A stretch of DNA of 64,000 bases, taken from assembly GCF_014653115.1 (NCBI RefSeq), contig NZ_BNAD01000002.1, positions 310,001 through 374,000 on the forward strand. Direction: 5' to 3'. The notes under the pieces are model-generated. The model worked only from the letters and a program-made list of their open reading frames with translations. It made no database searches and was not told the DNA's origin. Position 1 is the stretch's first letter. Each line of letters starts with the position of its first letter. Both the position numbers and the translations under genes were made by a program. Origin of the DNA: Nocardioides flavus (ex Wang et al. 2016) (GTDB taxonomy: Bacteria > Actinomycetota > Actinomycetes > Propionibacteriales > Nocardioidaceae). Shown piece by piece: positions 45,207 to 54,318 of this stretch.

Positions 45207-45758
45207 TCAGGAGTAGACGTGGGGCGCGAGGGTGCCGATGTCGCGCAGGTTGCGGTAGCGCTCGCGGTAGTCGAGGCCGTAGCCGACGACGAACTCGTTG
45301 GGGATGTCCCAGCCGACGTACTTGGGCTCGACGGGCATCGAGAGCGCCTCGGGCTTGCGCAGCAGCGTGGCGATCTCGACGCTGGCGGGGTTGCGGCTCG
45401 AGAGGTTGTTGACCAGCCAGCTCAGCGTGAGGCCGGTGTCGATGATCTCGTCGACGATCAGCACGTCACGCCCGCTGATGTCGGTGTCGAGGTCCTTGAG
45501 GATCCGCACGACGCCGCTGGACTTGGTGCCGGAGCCGTAGGAGCTCACCGCCATCCAGTCCATCTCGAGGTGGCGCGGCATCGAGCGCGCGAGGTCGGCC
45601 ATCACCATGACCGCGCCGCGCAGGACGCCGACCACGAGCAGGTCGCGTCCCTCGTAGTCCGCGGTGATCTCCGCTGCCATCTCGGCCAGCCGCTGCTGGA
45701 TCTGCTCCTCGGTGAAGAGGATGTTGACCAGGTCGTGCTCCACGTGGGACGAGTCCAT
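45207..45758 (-). CDS. hpt: Hypoxanthine phosphoribosyltransferase
   Basis: 183 residues. Salvages hypoxanthine or guanine with PRPP. Motifs: LLVVGVLRGAVMVMADLAR, the flexible loop SYGSGTKSSGVV, the PRPP loop VLIVDEIIDTGLTLSWLV and the purine contact PKYVGWDIPNEFVVGYGLDY. It is adjacent to tilS, as in M. tuberculosis (Rv3624c-Rv3625c) and Bacillus. Confidence 0.96.
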   Translation of the reverse strand: MDSSHVEHDLVNILFTEEQIQQRLAEMAAEITADYEGRDLLVVGVLRGAVMVMADLARSMPRHLEMDWMAVSSYGSGTKSSGVVRILKDLDTDISGRDVLIVDEIIDTGLTLSWLVNNLSSRNPASVEIATLLRKPEALSMPVEPKYVGWDIPNEFVVGYGLDYRERYRNLRDIGTLAPHVYS

Positions 45759-45765
45759 GGCCTGC

Positions 45766-45771
45766 AGCCTA
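45766..45771 (-). promoter_or_regulatory. Leaderless -10 box of hpt
   Basis: TAGGCT (minus) seven bases before ATG 45758, in the short gap after tilS. Confidence 0.5.
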
Positions 45772-45776
45772 GGGTC

Positions 45777-46763
45777 TCAGGGGACCTCGAGCACCAGCAG
45801 CCCGTCCCGGCGGATCGCGCGGAGCGGACCGGGGAGGTCGATCCACTTCTGGCCGCGCCAGGCGACCAGGAGCGCGTCGACGGCGAGCACGTGGTCGCGG
45901 CCGAGCTCGGAGGCCGGGGCGCCGGCGTCGAGGGCCGCGCGGTGGACGACCCGGTGGCGGATCGCGGGCGGCTCGGCGGCCAGCGTCGCGACGTCGAGCC
46001 CGGCTGCAGGAGGGGCGTCACGGCGGGCCCGGGCCAGCGCCTCGCCGGCGAGACCGTCGAGGAGCGCGGTGTCCTCGCGCAGCTGCCCGGCCGTACGGGC
46101 GAGCGCCTCGGCGACACCGGGGCCCAGCTCGGACTCGAGCACCGGCAGCACGCGCTCGCGCACGCGGACGCGGGTGTAGCCGGGGTCGTGGTTGTGCGGG
46201 TCGTCCCAGGCCTCGAGCCCCTCGACGAGGCAGGCGGTGACGGTGTCGGAGCGGCGTACGCCGAGCAGCGGGCGAGCGAAGACGCCGAACGCCGGGCGCA
46301 TCCCCTGCAGCGAGCGGCCACCGGAGCCGCGGGCCAGGCCCAGGAGCACGGTCTCGGCCTGGTCGTCGAGGGTGTGGCCCAGCAGCACGAGCCGCGCGCC
46401 GAGGTGCTCGGCCACCTGCTCGAGCACGGCGTACCTCGCCTCGCGGGCCGCGGCCTCGGGTCCGAGCCCGGACGTGACGTCGACGGCCACCCGCGCGGTG
46501 AGCGTCTCGTCGACGCCCATCGCCGCGAGCTGGGCGACGACGCGCTCGGCCTGCTCGCGCGAGCCCTCCTGCAGGCCGTGGTCGACGGTGACGCCGACGA
46601 CGCGCAGTCCCGGCCGGCGCGCCTCGAACACGGTCGCCGAGGCGAGCGCCAGTGAGTCGGCGCCGCCGCTGCAGGCGACCGCGACCGTGTCCCCGGCGGC
46701 GAGGCCGGCCAGTGCCGCGCGGACCGGGAGCCGGACCGCCGCGACCGAGGGGTGCAGGGTCAC
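45777..46763 (-). CDS. tilS: tRNA(Ile)-lysidine synthase
   Basis: 328 residues from GTG 46763. Adds lysine to C34 of the CAU-anticodon isoleucine tRNA. The PP-loop is VAVACSGGADSLALA; TVDHGLQEGSREQAERV, GHTLDDQAETVLLGLARGSG and FARPLLGV follow. The C-terminal tRNA-binding domain of E. coli TilS is reduced, as is common in actinobacteria. It starts seven bases after the metalloprotease stop. Confidence 0.94.
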   Translation of the reverse strand: MTLHPSVAAVRLPVRAALAGLAAGDTVAVACSGGADSLALASATVFEARRPGLRVVGVTVDHGLQEGSREQAERVVAQLAAMGVDETLTARVAVDVTSGLGPEAAAREARYAVLEQVAEHLGARLVLLGHTLDDQAETVLLGLARGSGGRSLQGMRPAFGVFARPLLGVRRSDTVTACLVEGLEAWDDPHNHDPGYTRVRVRERVLPVLESELGPGVAEALARTAGQLREDTALLDGLAGEALARARRDAPPAAGLDVATLAAEPPAIRHRVVHRAALDAGAPASELGRDHVLAVDALLVAWRGQKWIDLPGPLRAIRRDGLLVLEVP

Positions 46764-46770
46764 CGGGCGG

Positions 46771-47787
46771 TCACAGCACCCGGGCGACCCAGGCGTCGGG
46801 GTCGCTGATCTCCGCCTTGGAGGGCAGGGTCTCCGGCCCGCTCCACACGGCGTTGAACTCCTCCATGCCGACCTTGTCGACGACGTGGCGCACGAAGACG
46901 GCGCCGTCGCGGTACTGCGCCATCTTGGCGTCGAGCCCGAGGAGGCGGCGGAGGAGCTTGTCGAGGGAGCCCGCGCCCTTGCGCCGCTGGTTGAACTTGG
47001 TGCGGATCTCGGCGACCGACGGGATGACCGTGGGGCCGACGCCGTCCATCACGACGTCGGCGTGGCCCTCGAGCAGCGACATGACGCCGGTGACCCGGTC
47101 GAGGATCTCCTTCTGCTCCGGGGTGGAGACGAGGTCGAGCACGCTCGCGTTGCCCCCGCGGAGCACCTCCGCACCGCGCCGCAGGCCGTCGAGCAGTGCG
47201 CTCGGCTCGATGGTGTCGGCGACCGCGTGCATCTGGGCGAGGAGGTGCGACCCGAGCCACGGGTTCGCGGTGAACTGCACCCGGTGGGTCTCCTCGTGCA
47301 GGCACACCCACAGCCGGAAGTCGGTCGGGTCGGCGCCGATCTCGCGCTCGACGTGCACGATGTTGGGCGCGACGAGGAGGAGCCGCCCGTACGGGTCGTG
47401 GAACGGGTCGAACTGCCCGAGGACCTTGCTGCTGAGGAAGCCGAGCATGAGCCCGACCTCCGCGCCGGTGACCCGCGTGCCGACGGCCTCGGCGAACGCC
47501 GACGGCGGGCCCTTCTTCTCGATGAGCCGGTCCACGACCGGGCTGAGGATCTTGGAGAAGCCGTCCGCGTTGGCGCGCAACCAGCCCGTACGGTCCACGA
47601 CGAGCACCGGGGCGGTCCCCGCCTCGGCGTGGAGGCCGGTGAAGTCGCGCACGAGCGGCGTCGAGCGCTCGGCGCCCTCCCGCAGCTCGACCACCGCGGC
47701 GGCCGCCTCCTCGGGCGTCACGTCGGGCCCGGGCCCCGCGACCCGGGAGCCCACGGTGACGGCGAAGTCCCAGTCCACGAGGTTCAT
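46771..47787 (-). CDS. Zinc-dependent metalloprotease, DUF2342 family
   Basis: 338 residues. The zinc site HEETH lies in LWVCLHEETHRVQFTANPWL (about 190-210); a downstream EGHAD may give a third ligand region. No signal peptide or membrane helix is seen, so it is probably cytosolic. Members are annotated as coenzyme-F420-associated or zicin-like metallopeptidases, with unknown substrates. M. tuberculosis Rv3626c occupies the same position. The conserved placement between tilS and the carboxypeptidase is notable. Confidence 0.82.
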   Translation of the reverse strand: MNLVDWDFAVTVGSRVAGPGPDVTPEEAAAAVVELREGAERSTPLVRDFTGLHAEAGTAPVLVVDRTGWLRANADGFSKILSPVVDRLIEKKGPPSAFAEAVGTRVTGAEVGLMLGFLSSKVLGQFDPFHDPYGRLLLVAPNIVHVEREIGADPTDFRLWVCLHEETHRVQFTANPWLGSHLLAQMHAVADTIEPSALLDGLRRGAEVLRGGNASVLDLVSTPEQKEILDRVTGVMSLLEGHADVVMDGVGPTVIPSVAEIRTKFNQRRKGAGSLDKLLRRLLGLDAKMAQYRDGAVFVRHVVDKVGMEEFNAVWSGPETLPSKAEISDPDAWVARVL

Positions 47788-47793
47788 AGGGCG

Positions 47794-47799
47794 ACAGTA
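47794..47799 (-). promoter_or_regulatory. Leaderless -10 box of the metalloprotease-tilS unit
   Basis: TACTGT (minus) six bases before ATG 47787, no ribosome site. Confidence 0.45.
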
Positions 47800-47822
47800 G
47801 CCAAGTGGTCGTGAGTGCCGGC

Positions 47823-49331
47823 TCACCCAGCGGCAGGAGCGGAGCAGCGGCAGGCCGCGAGCGCGGCGGCGGCGCGGTCGAGCGCCTCCTGCGCGTCGTA
47901 GCGCTCCTCGGGCGGCGACCTGTCGGCGCCGAGGACGAACGCCATCGGGACCCCGTCGCGCCCGACCACGACGCCGGCGAGGGCGTGGACTCCGGTCAGC
48001 GTCCCGGTCTTGGCGCGGACCAGGCCGCGCGCGAGGGCCGGGCCCTCGGCGAAGCGGTAGGTCAGCGACCCGGTGAAGCCCGCCACGGGCATCCCGGTGA
48101 GCAGGCTGCGCGCGTCCTCGCCCGCGGGCCCGGCCGCGTGCTGGAGCAGCCCGACGAGGGTGGAGGTGGAGACACGGTTGCGGCGCGAGAGGCCGGAGCC
48201 GTCGTACACCTCGTCGGCGGCGACGTCGATGCCGAGGCCGCCGAGGGTCTGGAGCACGCCGGCGGCACCCCCCTCGAACGACCCTGTCCCCGAGGTCGCC
48301 AGACCGACCTGGTGGGCGAGGACCTCCGAGCCCTCGTTGTCGCTGACGTCGAGGATCCGCTCGGCGACCTGCGACAGCGGCGCGCTCTCGGCGGCCGCGA
48401 GCTCCTCGGCGTCGGGTGGGGCGACGGCTGGCCGTGGCTGGCCGGACACCCGTACGCCGGCCGCGCGCAGGGCGTCGACGAAGACCCGGGCGGAGGCGAG
48501 CGACGGGTCGTCCTGCTTGAGGTCGCTGTCGGGCTCGTCGCCCCCGTCGACCATCAGCGCGGTGATCGGGGCGACGATGTCGTCGGGGACGTAGTCGCGT
48601 CGCCAGGCCGGGTTGTCGGTCGGCCCGGTGAAGAGGCTGTCGTCGAAGCGCACCCGCACCGGGCCGTCCCCGAGCGCCTCGGCCGTCTCGAGGGCCAGCG
48701 TCGTGACGTCGGCGCGGGCGGGGTAGGTGGCCCCGGCCTCGGCGAGCGTGAGCGGCCTGCTCGCCAGGAGGGGGTCTCCCCCGCCGACGAGGACGACCTC
48801 GCCCGCACGCTCGCCGCGCACCACCCGCGTGGTGAAGGTGTGGTCGGGGCCGAGGACCTCGAGCGCGGCGCCTAGGGTGAGGAGCTTCGTCGTCGAGGCC
48901 GGCAGGTAGCGGCCGTCGCCCGAGGTCCACGACGGCGCCCCGGGCGCGAGCGGCGCCACCTCTGCGACGACGTGGCGCCCCAGGTCGGGGTCGGCGAGGT
49001 CGGCGGACAGGGCCGCGGCGACGCGGGCCGGGTCGAGCCGCGGCGCGGCGGCGGGGTCGAGGACGATCCCAGCGGGGTCGTCGCCGGCGTCGTCGGCGGG
49101 AGGTGACCACGCGGGCAGGTCCAGCCCGGCCGGCACGAGCACCTGCTCCGGCTCGGTGACGGGGTCGGCGGCGAGCCACGGGAGATGGCGCTGGCCCCAC
49201 TCGAACCGGTAGGCACCCACGCCCGCTGCCAGCAGCGCGAGGACGAGCAGCGGAGCCAGCCAGTTGCGGAGGAATCCACCCGAGTGGCGTACGTCACGTC
49301 CCCGACGTTTCGACCCTCTCGCTTCGCGCAT
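47823..49331 (-). CDS. dacB: D-alanyl-D-alanine carboxypeptidase/endopeptidase (PBP4/DacB-type)
   Basis: 502 residues from ATG 49331; earlier starts at 49340 and 49352 are excluded by the -10 box between. One N-terminal membrane segment (about 25-40) anchors or exports it. The class C penicillin-binding motifs are PASTTKLLT (SxxK), [11 protein letters not shown] (SxN) and [10 protein letters not shown] (KTG); the insert between SxxK and SxN is large, as in PBP4. It trims peptidoglycan peptides. Matches Rv3627c beside ppa. Confidence 0.92.
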   Translation of the reverse strand: MREARGSKRRGRDVRHSGGFLRNWLAPLLVLALLAAGVGAYRFEWGQRHLPWLAADPVTEPEQVLVPAGLDLPAWSPPADDAGDDPAGIVLDPAAAPRLDPARVAAALSADLADPDLGRHVVAEVAPLAPGAPSWTSGDGRYLPASTTKLLTLGAALEVLGPDHTFTTRVVRGERAGEVVLVGGGDPLLASRPLTLAEAGATYPARADVTTLALETAEALGDGPVRVRFDDSLFTGPTDNPAWRRDYVPDDIVAPITALMVDGGDEPDSDLKQDDPSLASARVFVDALRAAGVRVSGQPRPAVAPPDAEELAAAESAPLSQVAERILDVSDNEGSEVLAHQVGLATSGTGSFEGGAAGVLQTLGGLGIDVAADEVYDGSGLSRRNRVSTSTLVGLLQHAAGPAGEDARSLLTGMPVAGFTGSLTYRFAEGPALARGLVRAKTGTLTGVHALAGVVVGRDGVPMAFVLGADRSPPEERYDAQEALDRAAAALAACRCSAPAAG

Positions 49332-49338
49332 CGGACCC

Positions 49339-49344
49339 ATTGTG
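49339..49344 (-). promoter_or_regulatory. Leaderless -10 box of the carboxypeptidase gene
   Basis: CACAAT (minus) seven bases before ATG 49331. The 49345-49456 remainder of the gap shows only the ppa ribosome site. Confidence 0.4.
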
Positions 49345-49456
49345 CGCGACACTGCCCCCAGACAACGCGTCGGGTGAGTGCCGGACGCGACGGGGCTCGA
49401 TCTCGGGCCCGACCGTGACTGGGCCCGATGGCGTGCCGGAGAGTGTGGAGGAAGAC

Positions 49457-49996
49457 GTGCTGACGTTCGACGTGCTGGTGGAGATCCCCAAGGGTGAGCG
49501 CAACAAGTACGAGGTCGACCACGAGACCGGGCGCATCCGCCTGGACCGCATGCTCTTCACCTCGACGGCCTACCCGGCCGACTACGGCTTCATCGAGAAC
49601 ACCCTCGGCCAGGACGGCGACCCGCTCGACGCGCTCGTGATCCTCCAGTCCCCGACCTTCCCGGGCTGCCTCATCGAGTGCCGGGCGATCGGCATGTTCC
49701 GGATGACCGACGAGGCCGGCGGCGACGACAAGGTGCTGTGCGTGCCCGCGCACGACCCGCGCCTGGAGCACCTGCGCGACATCAACCACGTCTCCAAGTA
49801 CGACCGGCTCGAGATCCAGCACTTCTTCGAGGTCTACAAGGACCTCGAGCCCGGCAAGTCCGTGGAGGGCGCCGACTGGGTCGGCCGGACCGAGGCCGAG
49901 CTCGAGGTGCAGGCCTCCTTCGAGCGCTTCAAGACCGAGGGCCACGGCAACGACCTCGACAACATCGCCGACGACAGCCTCGGCGAGGACGCCTGA
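49457..49996 (+). CDS. ppa: Inorganic pyrophosphatase (family I)
   Basis: 179 residues from GTG 49457; GGAGG five bases upstream decides this start over longer frames. Hydrolyses pyrophosphate to drive biosynthesis. Conserved metal and phosphate residues lie in [54 protein letters not shown] and the C-terminal [13 protein letters not shown]. Hexameric cytosolic enzyme. The last dozen residues are acidic and variable. Divergent from the carboxypeptidase. Confidence 0.96.
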   Translation: MLTFDVLVEIPKGERNKYEVDHETGRIRLDRMLFTSTAYPADYGFIENTLGQDGDPLDALVILQSPTFPGCLIECRAIGMFRMTDEAGGDDKVLCVPAHDPRLEHLRDINHVSKYDRLEIQHFFEVYKDLEPGKSVEGADWVGRTEAELEVQASFERFKTEGHGNDLDNIADDSLGEDA

Positions 49997-49999
49997 GCC

Positions 50000-50866
50000 T
50001 CATCGGCTGAGGCCCACCTCCTCGTCGACCGCACGCAGCTTGTCGGGGTTGCGGACCAGGAACAGTCGCGTCACGACGCCGTCCTCGACGAGCATGGTGC
50101 CGACCCCGTCGCGCTGACCGCCGACCACGAACTGGATCGCCGGGGACCCGTTGAGCCAGACCGGCTCGAGCTCGAGCGCCTCGGGCGTGACGGCGGTGAG
50201 GAAGCGGAGCACCTTCTCGCGGCCGATGATCGGGTTGAGCGCAGCCTTGACCCGGCCGCCGCCGTCGGTCATCAGCACCACGTCCGGCGCCAGCGCGTCC
50301 ATCAGGCCCTGCAGGTCGCCGGTCTGGGTGGCGGCCCGGAAGCGCTCGATCACAGCGTCGCGCTCCGCCGGGCTGACCGAGGCCCATGGCCGCCGCTCGG
50401 CCACGTGCGCACGCGCCCGGCTGGCGACCTGCCGCACCGCCGGCTCGGACTTGCCGACCGCCTCGGCGATCTCGGCGTACGGCACGTCGAAGACCTCGCG
50501 CAGCACGAACACCGCCCGCTCGGTCGGCGGCAGCGTCTCGAGCACCAGCAGCATCGCGGTGGAGACGCTGTCGGCGAGCTCGACGTCCTGCGCGACGTCG
50601 GGGGCGGTGAGCAGCGGCTCGGGCAGCCACGTGCCGACGTAGTCCTCGCGGCGGCGCGCAAGAGTTCGCAGCCGGTTGAGCGCGAGCCGGGTGGTCATCC
50701 GGACGAGGTAGGCGCGCGGGTCGCGCACCTCGTGGGCCGGAACGTCGGCCCACCGCAGCCAGACCTCTTGGAGGACGTCCTCGGCATCGGCGGCCGAGCC
50801 GAGCATCTCGTAGGCGACGGTGAAGAGCAGGGCGCGGTGCGCGGTGAAGGCCTCGGTCTGCGTCAC
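50000..50866 (-). CDS. ECF41-family sigma factor with C-terminal SnoaL-like domain
   Basis: 288 residues from GTG 50866, overlapping the decarboxylase-like stop as GTGA. Region 2 (YEMLGSAADAEDVLQEVWLRW) and region 4 (LPPTERAVFVLREVFDVPYAEIAEAVGKSEPAVRQVASRAR) are followed by a SnoaL-like extension of about 110 residues. The extension has TDGGGRVKAAL and RNPDKL, equivalent to the DGGGK and NPDKL signatures of ECF41, where the domain tunes sigma activity in place of an anti-sigma factor. The inducing signal is unknown. It ends convergent with ppa. Confidence 0.92.
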   Translation of the reverse strand: MTQTEAFTAHRALLFTVAYEMLGSAADAEDVLQEVWLRWADVPAHEVRDPRAYLVRMTTRLALNRLRTLARRREDYVGTWLPEPLLTAPDVAQDVELADSVSTAMLLVLETLPPTERAVFVLREVFDVPYAEIAEAVGKSEPAVRQVASRARAHVAERRPWASVSPAERDAVIERFRAATQTGDLQGLMDALAPDVVLMTDGGGRVKAALNPIIGREKVLRFLTAVTPEALELEPVWLNGSPAIQFVVGGQRDGVGTMLVEDGVVTRLFLVRNPDKLRAVDEEVGLSR

Positions 50867-51444
50867 GGAGCCATCGTGCCCGTCTCGGCGAGCGGCAGCT
50901 CGCACACGTCGCTGAACCCCTGGCTCGCCAGGCCCATCGCCGAGTTGAACCGGGACCGCTCGTTCTCCACGGCCACCATCATCGTCAGCTCGACCACCGC
51001 TGCGTGGCCCAGCCGGCGGTCGAGGGCGGCGACCATCTCGTCGGTGACCTCCGGCGGCGTCGCGGTCATCGCCTCGGCGTAGGCCATCACGTCGCGCTCG
51101 AGCTCGGTGAAGACACCGGACTCGCGCCACCGGGGCACCTCGCGCACCTTGGCCTCGTCGAGGCCCCGGGTGTGGGCCATGAAGTAGCCGAAGTCCAGGC
51201 ACCACGAGCACCCGATCGCGCCCGCGCTGGCCATCTCGGCGTACGCCTTGAGGTGCGGGTCGAGCGCGTTCCACCGCGCGACCTTCTGCTCGAAGCCGAA
51301 GACCGCCCGCATGACGGGCTTGTGGTGCCAGAGCACGTAGGCGTTGTCGGGAACCTTGCCCCACATCCGCCGGGCGACGCGGGTCATGAGCGCGCCGTAC
51401 GCGCCGTCGAGGGTGGCCTGCGGGATCCTGAACTGGCTGGGCAT
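50863..51444 (-). CDS. Carboxymuconolactone decarboxylase/AhpD-like protein
   Basis: 193 residues from ATG 51444, with CAGGAG five bases upstream. The AhpD-fold active site shows GCSWCLDFGYFMAH with a redox CxxC (Cys-Ser-Trp-Cys) and a following His. Such proteins act as peroxidase-linked or isomerase enzymes; for this one the substrate is unknown. It is the type of gene regularly paired with ECF41 sigma factors, and its upstream region carries an ECF41-like promoter, so it should be the sigma factor's own target. Confidence 0.9.
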   Translation of the reverse strand: MPSQFRIPQATLDGAYGALMTRVARRMWGKVPDNAYVLWHHKPVMRAVFGFEQKVARWNALDPHLKAYAEMASAGAIGCSWCLDFGYFMAHTRGLDEAKVREVPRWRESGVFTELERDVMAYAEAMTATPPEVTDEMVAALDRRLGHAAVVELTMMVAVENERSRFNSAMGLASQGFSDVCELPLAETGTMAP

Positions 51445-51478
51445 GTCGTCTCCTGTGTCGAAGGGCCGGTGCCATGAA

Positions 51479-51505
51479 GACACCGCCCACCCCGGACCTG
51501 TGACA
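51479..51505 (-). promoter_or_regulatory. ECF41-type promoter
   Basis: TGTCACA on the minus strand (51499-51505) is the -35 element described for ECF41; 16 bases later comes TGTC (51479-51482), one base from the -10 CGTC. The predicted start leaves about 27 bases of leader including the ribosome site. Confidence 0.65.
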
Positions 51506-51510
51506 GCCGC

Positions 51511-52194
51511 TCAGTCCTTGACGGCGCGGAAGTAGCCGATGCCGCCGCTCATCTCCACGCGCGCACCGGGCGCCCCTGCCGCGGCGAGCCAGCGCCGGGC
51601 GTCAGCCGCGGTGCACATCGGGCCGAGCACCTGCGAGAGCCGGCCCGCGGCGTGCACCAGCCCATAGCGCCGCTCCAGGCCGCGGAACGAGCCGGTGAAC
51701 AGTGCGCTTCCCGTGATGGTCCCGCCCGGCCGGAGCACACGCACCATCTCGGTGATCGCGCGGTGCGGGTCGGGCAAGACGTGCAGGCCGGTGAAGGTCG
51801 CGACGAGGTCGAAGGAGTCGTCGGCAAAGGGCAGGTGCCCGACGTCGGCCAGCGTCGTGGTCACCTGGTCGTCGACGCCGAGGCGCGCGGCGGTGACGTG
51901 CGCCCGCTGCAGCATCCGCGGGGAGATGTCGGCGGCGACGAGGCTGAGGTCACCGCCGGGGCGCAGGCCCCGCAGTGCGATCCCGCTCCCGGTCGGCACG
52001 TCGAGGACGCGCGAGCCACCGGGAAGATCGCCGATCTCGCGGACCGCGGCGTACAGGTGGGTGATGTCGGTGCCGAGCCCGAGGCGCCACAGCGGGGCGC
52101 CGAGCGCCGGGTGCTCGACGAGGAGCGGGTAGACCTTCGCCCACAGCGGGTCCTCGCTCCAGGCGCCGACGAGCCCGTTCCGGCGGATGCGCAT
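51511..52194 (-). CDS. Class I SAM-dependent methyltransferase
   Basis: 227 residues from ATG 52194 (GAGGAGG upstream). Motif I is VLDVPTGSGIALRGL, followed by VAADISPRMLQRAHV, LPFADDSFDLVATFTGLHVLPDP and VRVLRPGGTITG. The order fits the UbiE/Methyltransf_11 group that act on small molecules or lipids; the substrate is unknown. It lies 22 bases after the acyl-CoA oxidase-like gene and may be co-transcribed with it. Confidence 0.82.
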   Translation of the reverse strand: MRIRRNGLVGAWSEDPLWAKVYPLLVEHPALGAPLWRLGLGTDITHLYAAVREIGDLPGGSRVLDVPTGSGIALRGLRPGGDLSLVAADISPRMLQRAHVTAARLGVDDQVTTTLADVGHLPFADDSFDLVATFTGLHVLPDPHRAITEMVRVLRPGGTITGSALFTGSFRGLERRYGLVHAAGRLSQVLGPMCTAADARRWLAAAGAPGARVEMSGGIGYFRAVKD

Positions 52195-52216
52195 CGGTCC
52201 TCCTCGGGTCGCCCCG

Positions 52217-54283
52217 TCAGGCGTCCTGCCCGATCGGCCACCCCAGCAGCTCGGGGCTGCGGAGCATCTCCTCCGGCACCCCGAAGGCGTCGACGAGGTC
52301 GACCGCGAGCGGGCGGATCTTGCGGCACAGCGCGTTGACCTCCCGGCTGATCGCCTTGGAACGCGCGCTCGAGAGCCGCCCGTGCTCCATGAACCAGGCC
52401 CGGTCGGCCTCGATCGTGGTCAGCGCGTGGAGGTCGCACAGCAGGTTGAGCGCGACCTTGAGGTCGCCGTCGGGGAGGGCGGCGGCCTTCTGCACGAACG
52501 CCTCCAGCACCAGCCGCTCGGTGTGGGCGCGCGCCGCGGCGATGACGTGGTCCTGCACGCGCGAGAAGACGGCGCCGGGGTCCATCCCCTGGTCGACACC
52601 GCGCTTGAGCCGCCGCGCGACGCCGCCGATCATGTGCTCCTCGCGGAACCGGAGCATCGCGAGCTGGTAGTTGGGGTCGAGGAGGCCCGCCTCCTGGTCC
52701 CAGTGGTCGCCGCCGGGCAGCAGGTCGCGCACGGACTGGACGAGCTTGTGCACCGCAGTGCGCTCGACGACGGTCTCGACCGCGATCCCGGCGACGAAGC
52801 GGGCCATGCCGAGCTGGTCGAGGTCCTCGAACTCTCCGGCGTAGTCGGTGAGCAGGCCCTTGGCGACGAGCTGCAGCAGGACGTGGTTGTCGCCCTCGAA
52901 GGTGGTGAAGACGTCGGTGTCGGCCTTGAGCGCGGCGAACCGGTTCTCGCTGAGGTAGCCCGCGCCGCCGCACGCCTCGCGGCACTCCTGGATGGTGCGG
53001 GTGGCGTGCCAGGTGCCGAGCGCCTTGGTGCCGGCGGCGCGCGACTCGAGCATGCGCCGGGCGTGCTCGTCGGCACCCTCGTCGGTGGGGCCCGGGCCCG
53101 AGAAGACGTCGTGGAGCTGCGCGGCGACGACCTCCTGGGCGAAGTGCAGCGCGTAGGTCCGCGCGATGAGCGGCAGCAGCCGGCGCTGGTGCATGCCGTA
53201 GTCGAGCAGCACCTGCTCCTCGTCGGGCGAGACCGCCTCGAACTGGCGCCGCCGCTCGGCGTAGCGGGTCGCGATGGTGAGCGCGACCTTGGCGGCATTG
53301 ATGCCCGCGCCGCCGACGCAGACGCGACCCTGGACGAGGGTGCCGAGCATGGTGAAGAAGCGCTTGTTGGGGTTGTCGATCGGCGAGAGGTAGCGGCCCT
53401 CGGGGGTGACCTCGGCGAACTGGTTGAGCAGCGCTGTGCGGGGCACCCGTACGCCGTCGAACCACAGCCGGCCGTTGTCGACGCCGTTGAGGCCCATCTT
53501 GGGCCCGCAGTCCTCGATGCGTACGCCGTCGAGGACCCGGCCGTCCTCTCGGATCGGCACGACGAAGGCGTGCACGCCGTGGCGCTGCTCGCCGACCTCG
53601 AGCTGCGCGAACACCACCGCGAGCTCGGCGTGGGTGGCCGCGTTGCCGATGTAGTCCTTGCGGCTGACGTCGTCGGGCGTGGTGATCACGAACTCCTGCG
53701 ACGCGGTGTCGTACGTCGCCACCGTGCCGAGGGCCTGGACGTTGGAGCCGTGGCCGCTCTCGGTCATCGCGAAGCAGCCCATGGTGCGGCCGCTGACGAG
53801 GTCGGCGAGGTAGGCGTCGTGGTGGGTCTTCGTGCCGAGCTGGAGGATCGCGCCGCCGAACAGACCGAACTGGACGCCGACCTTGACCAGCACCGACAGG
53901 TCGCCGAAGGCGAGGGTCTCGAAGGCGGCGATCGAGGCACCGATGTCGCCCCCGCCGCCGTACTCCTCGGGGAAGCCCATGCCGGTCTGCCCGGTCGCGG
54001 CCATCATCACCACGACGTCCTTGACCCGCTCGCGGAAGTCGGCGGTGGACATCTGCTCCTCGTCGAGGAGCACCTGCGCGTGCTCGGCGAGGTTGGCGCG
54101 CACGAGGTCGCGGACCTCGCGGTAGCGGCCGTCGAGCACCGCGCGGAGGGCGTCGACGTCGACCTCGGGCTGCCGGTAGCCCTTGTCCGCCGGGACGTCG
54201 GCGTCGTCGACGTGGGCCGTCGCGGCCTCGGGCTCGACGGTGGGCATCTCGTCGGCGATGGGTGGGACCTGGTCGGTTGCCAT
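52217..54283 (-). CDS. Acyl-CoA dehydrogenase/oxidase
   Basis: 688 residues, the long acyl-CoA oxidase size rather than the 380-residue dehydrogenase size. It shows FAD and substrate motifs MTESGHGSNVQALGTVATYD, CGPKMGLNGVDNGRLWFDGVRVPR, QECREACGGAGYLSENRFAA and TTFEGDNHVLLQLVAKGLL; a catalytic Glu lies in the ECREACGG region or just after. The C-terminal 180 residues are a second helical domain. It would oxidise acyl-CoA thioesters in beta-oxidation, passing electrons to oxygen or ETF. No other fatty-acid gene is adjacent. Confidence 0.85.
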   Translation of the reverse strand: MATDQVPPIADEMPTVEPEAATAHVDDADVPADKGYRQPEVDVDALRAVLDGRYREVRDLVRANLAEHAQVLLDEEQMSTADFRERVKDVVVMMAATGQTGMGFPEEYGGGGDIGASIAAFETLAFGDLSVLVKVGVQFGLFGGAILQLGTKTHHDAYLADLVSGRTMGCFAMTESGHGSNVQALGTVATYDTASQEFVITTPDDVSRKDYIGNAATHAELAVVFAQLEVGEQRHGVHAFVVPIREDGRVLDGVRIEDCGPKMGLNGVDNGRLWFDGVRVPRTALLNQFAEVTPEGRYLSPIDNPNKRFFTMLGTLVQGRVCVGGAGINAAKVALTIATRYAERRRQFEAVSPDEEQVLLDYGMHQRRLLPLIARTYALHFAQEVVAAQLHDVFSGPGPTDEGADEHARRMLESRAAGTKALGTWHATRTIQECREACGGAGYLSENRFAALKADTDVFTTFEGDNHVLLQLVAKGLLTDYAGEFEDLDQLGMARFVAGIAVETVVERTAVHKLVQSVRDLLPGGDHWDQEAGLLDPNYQLAMLRFREEHMIGGVARRLKRGVDQGMDPGAVFSRVQDHVIAAARAHTERLVLEAFVQKAAALPDGDLKVALNLLCDLHALTTIEADRAWFMEHGRLSSARSKAISREVNALCRKIRPLAVDLVDAFGVPEEMLRSPELLGWPIGQDA

Positions 54284-54289
54284 TCACCC

Positions 54290-54295
54290 ACGGTA
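54290..54295 (-). promoter_or_regulatory. Leaderless -10 box of the acyl-CoA oxidase gene
   Basis: TACCGT (minus) six bases before ATG 54283. Confidence 0.45.
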
Positions 54296-54305
54296 GCCAT
54301 GCCGG

Positions 54306-54311
54306 TAGGTT
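54306..54311 (+). promoter_or_regulatory. Leaderless -10 box of the 54319 sulfotransferase
   Basis: TAGGTT seven bases before ATG 54319; divergent from the acyl-CoA oxidase promoter. Confidence 0.5.
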
Positions 54312-54318
54312 CACCGCG

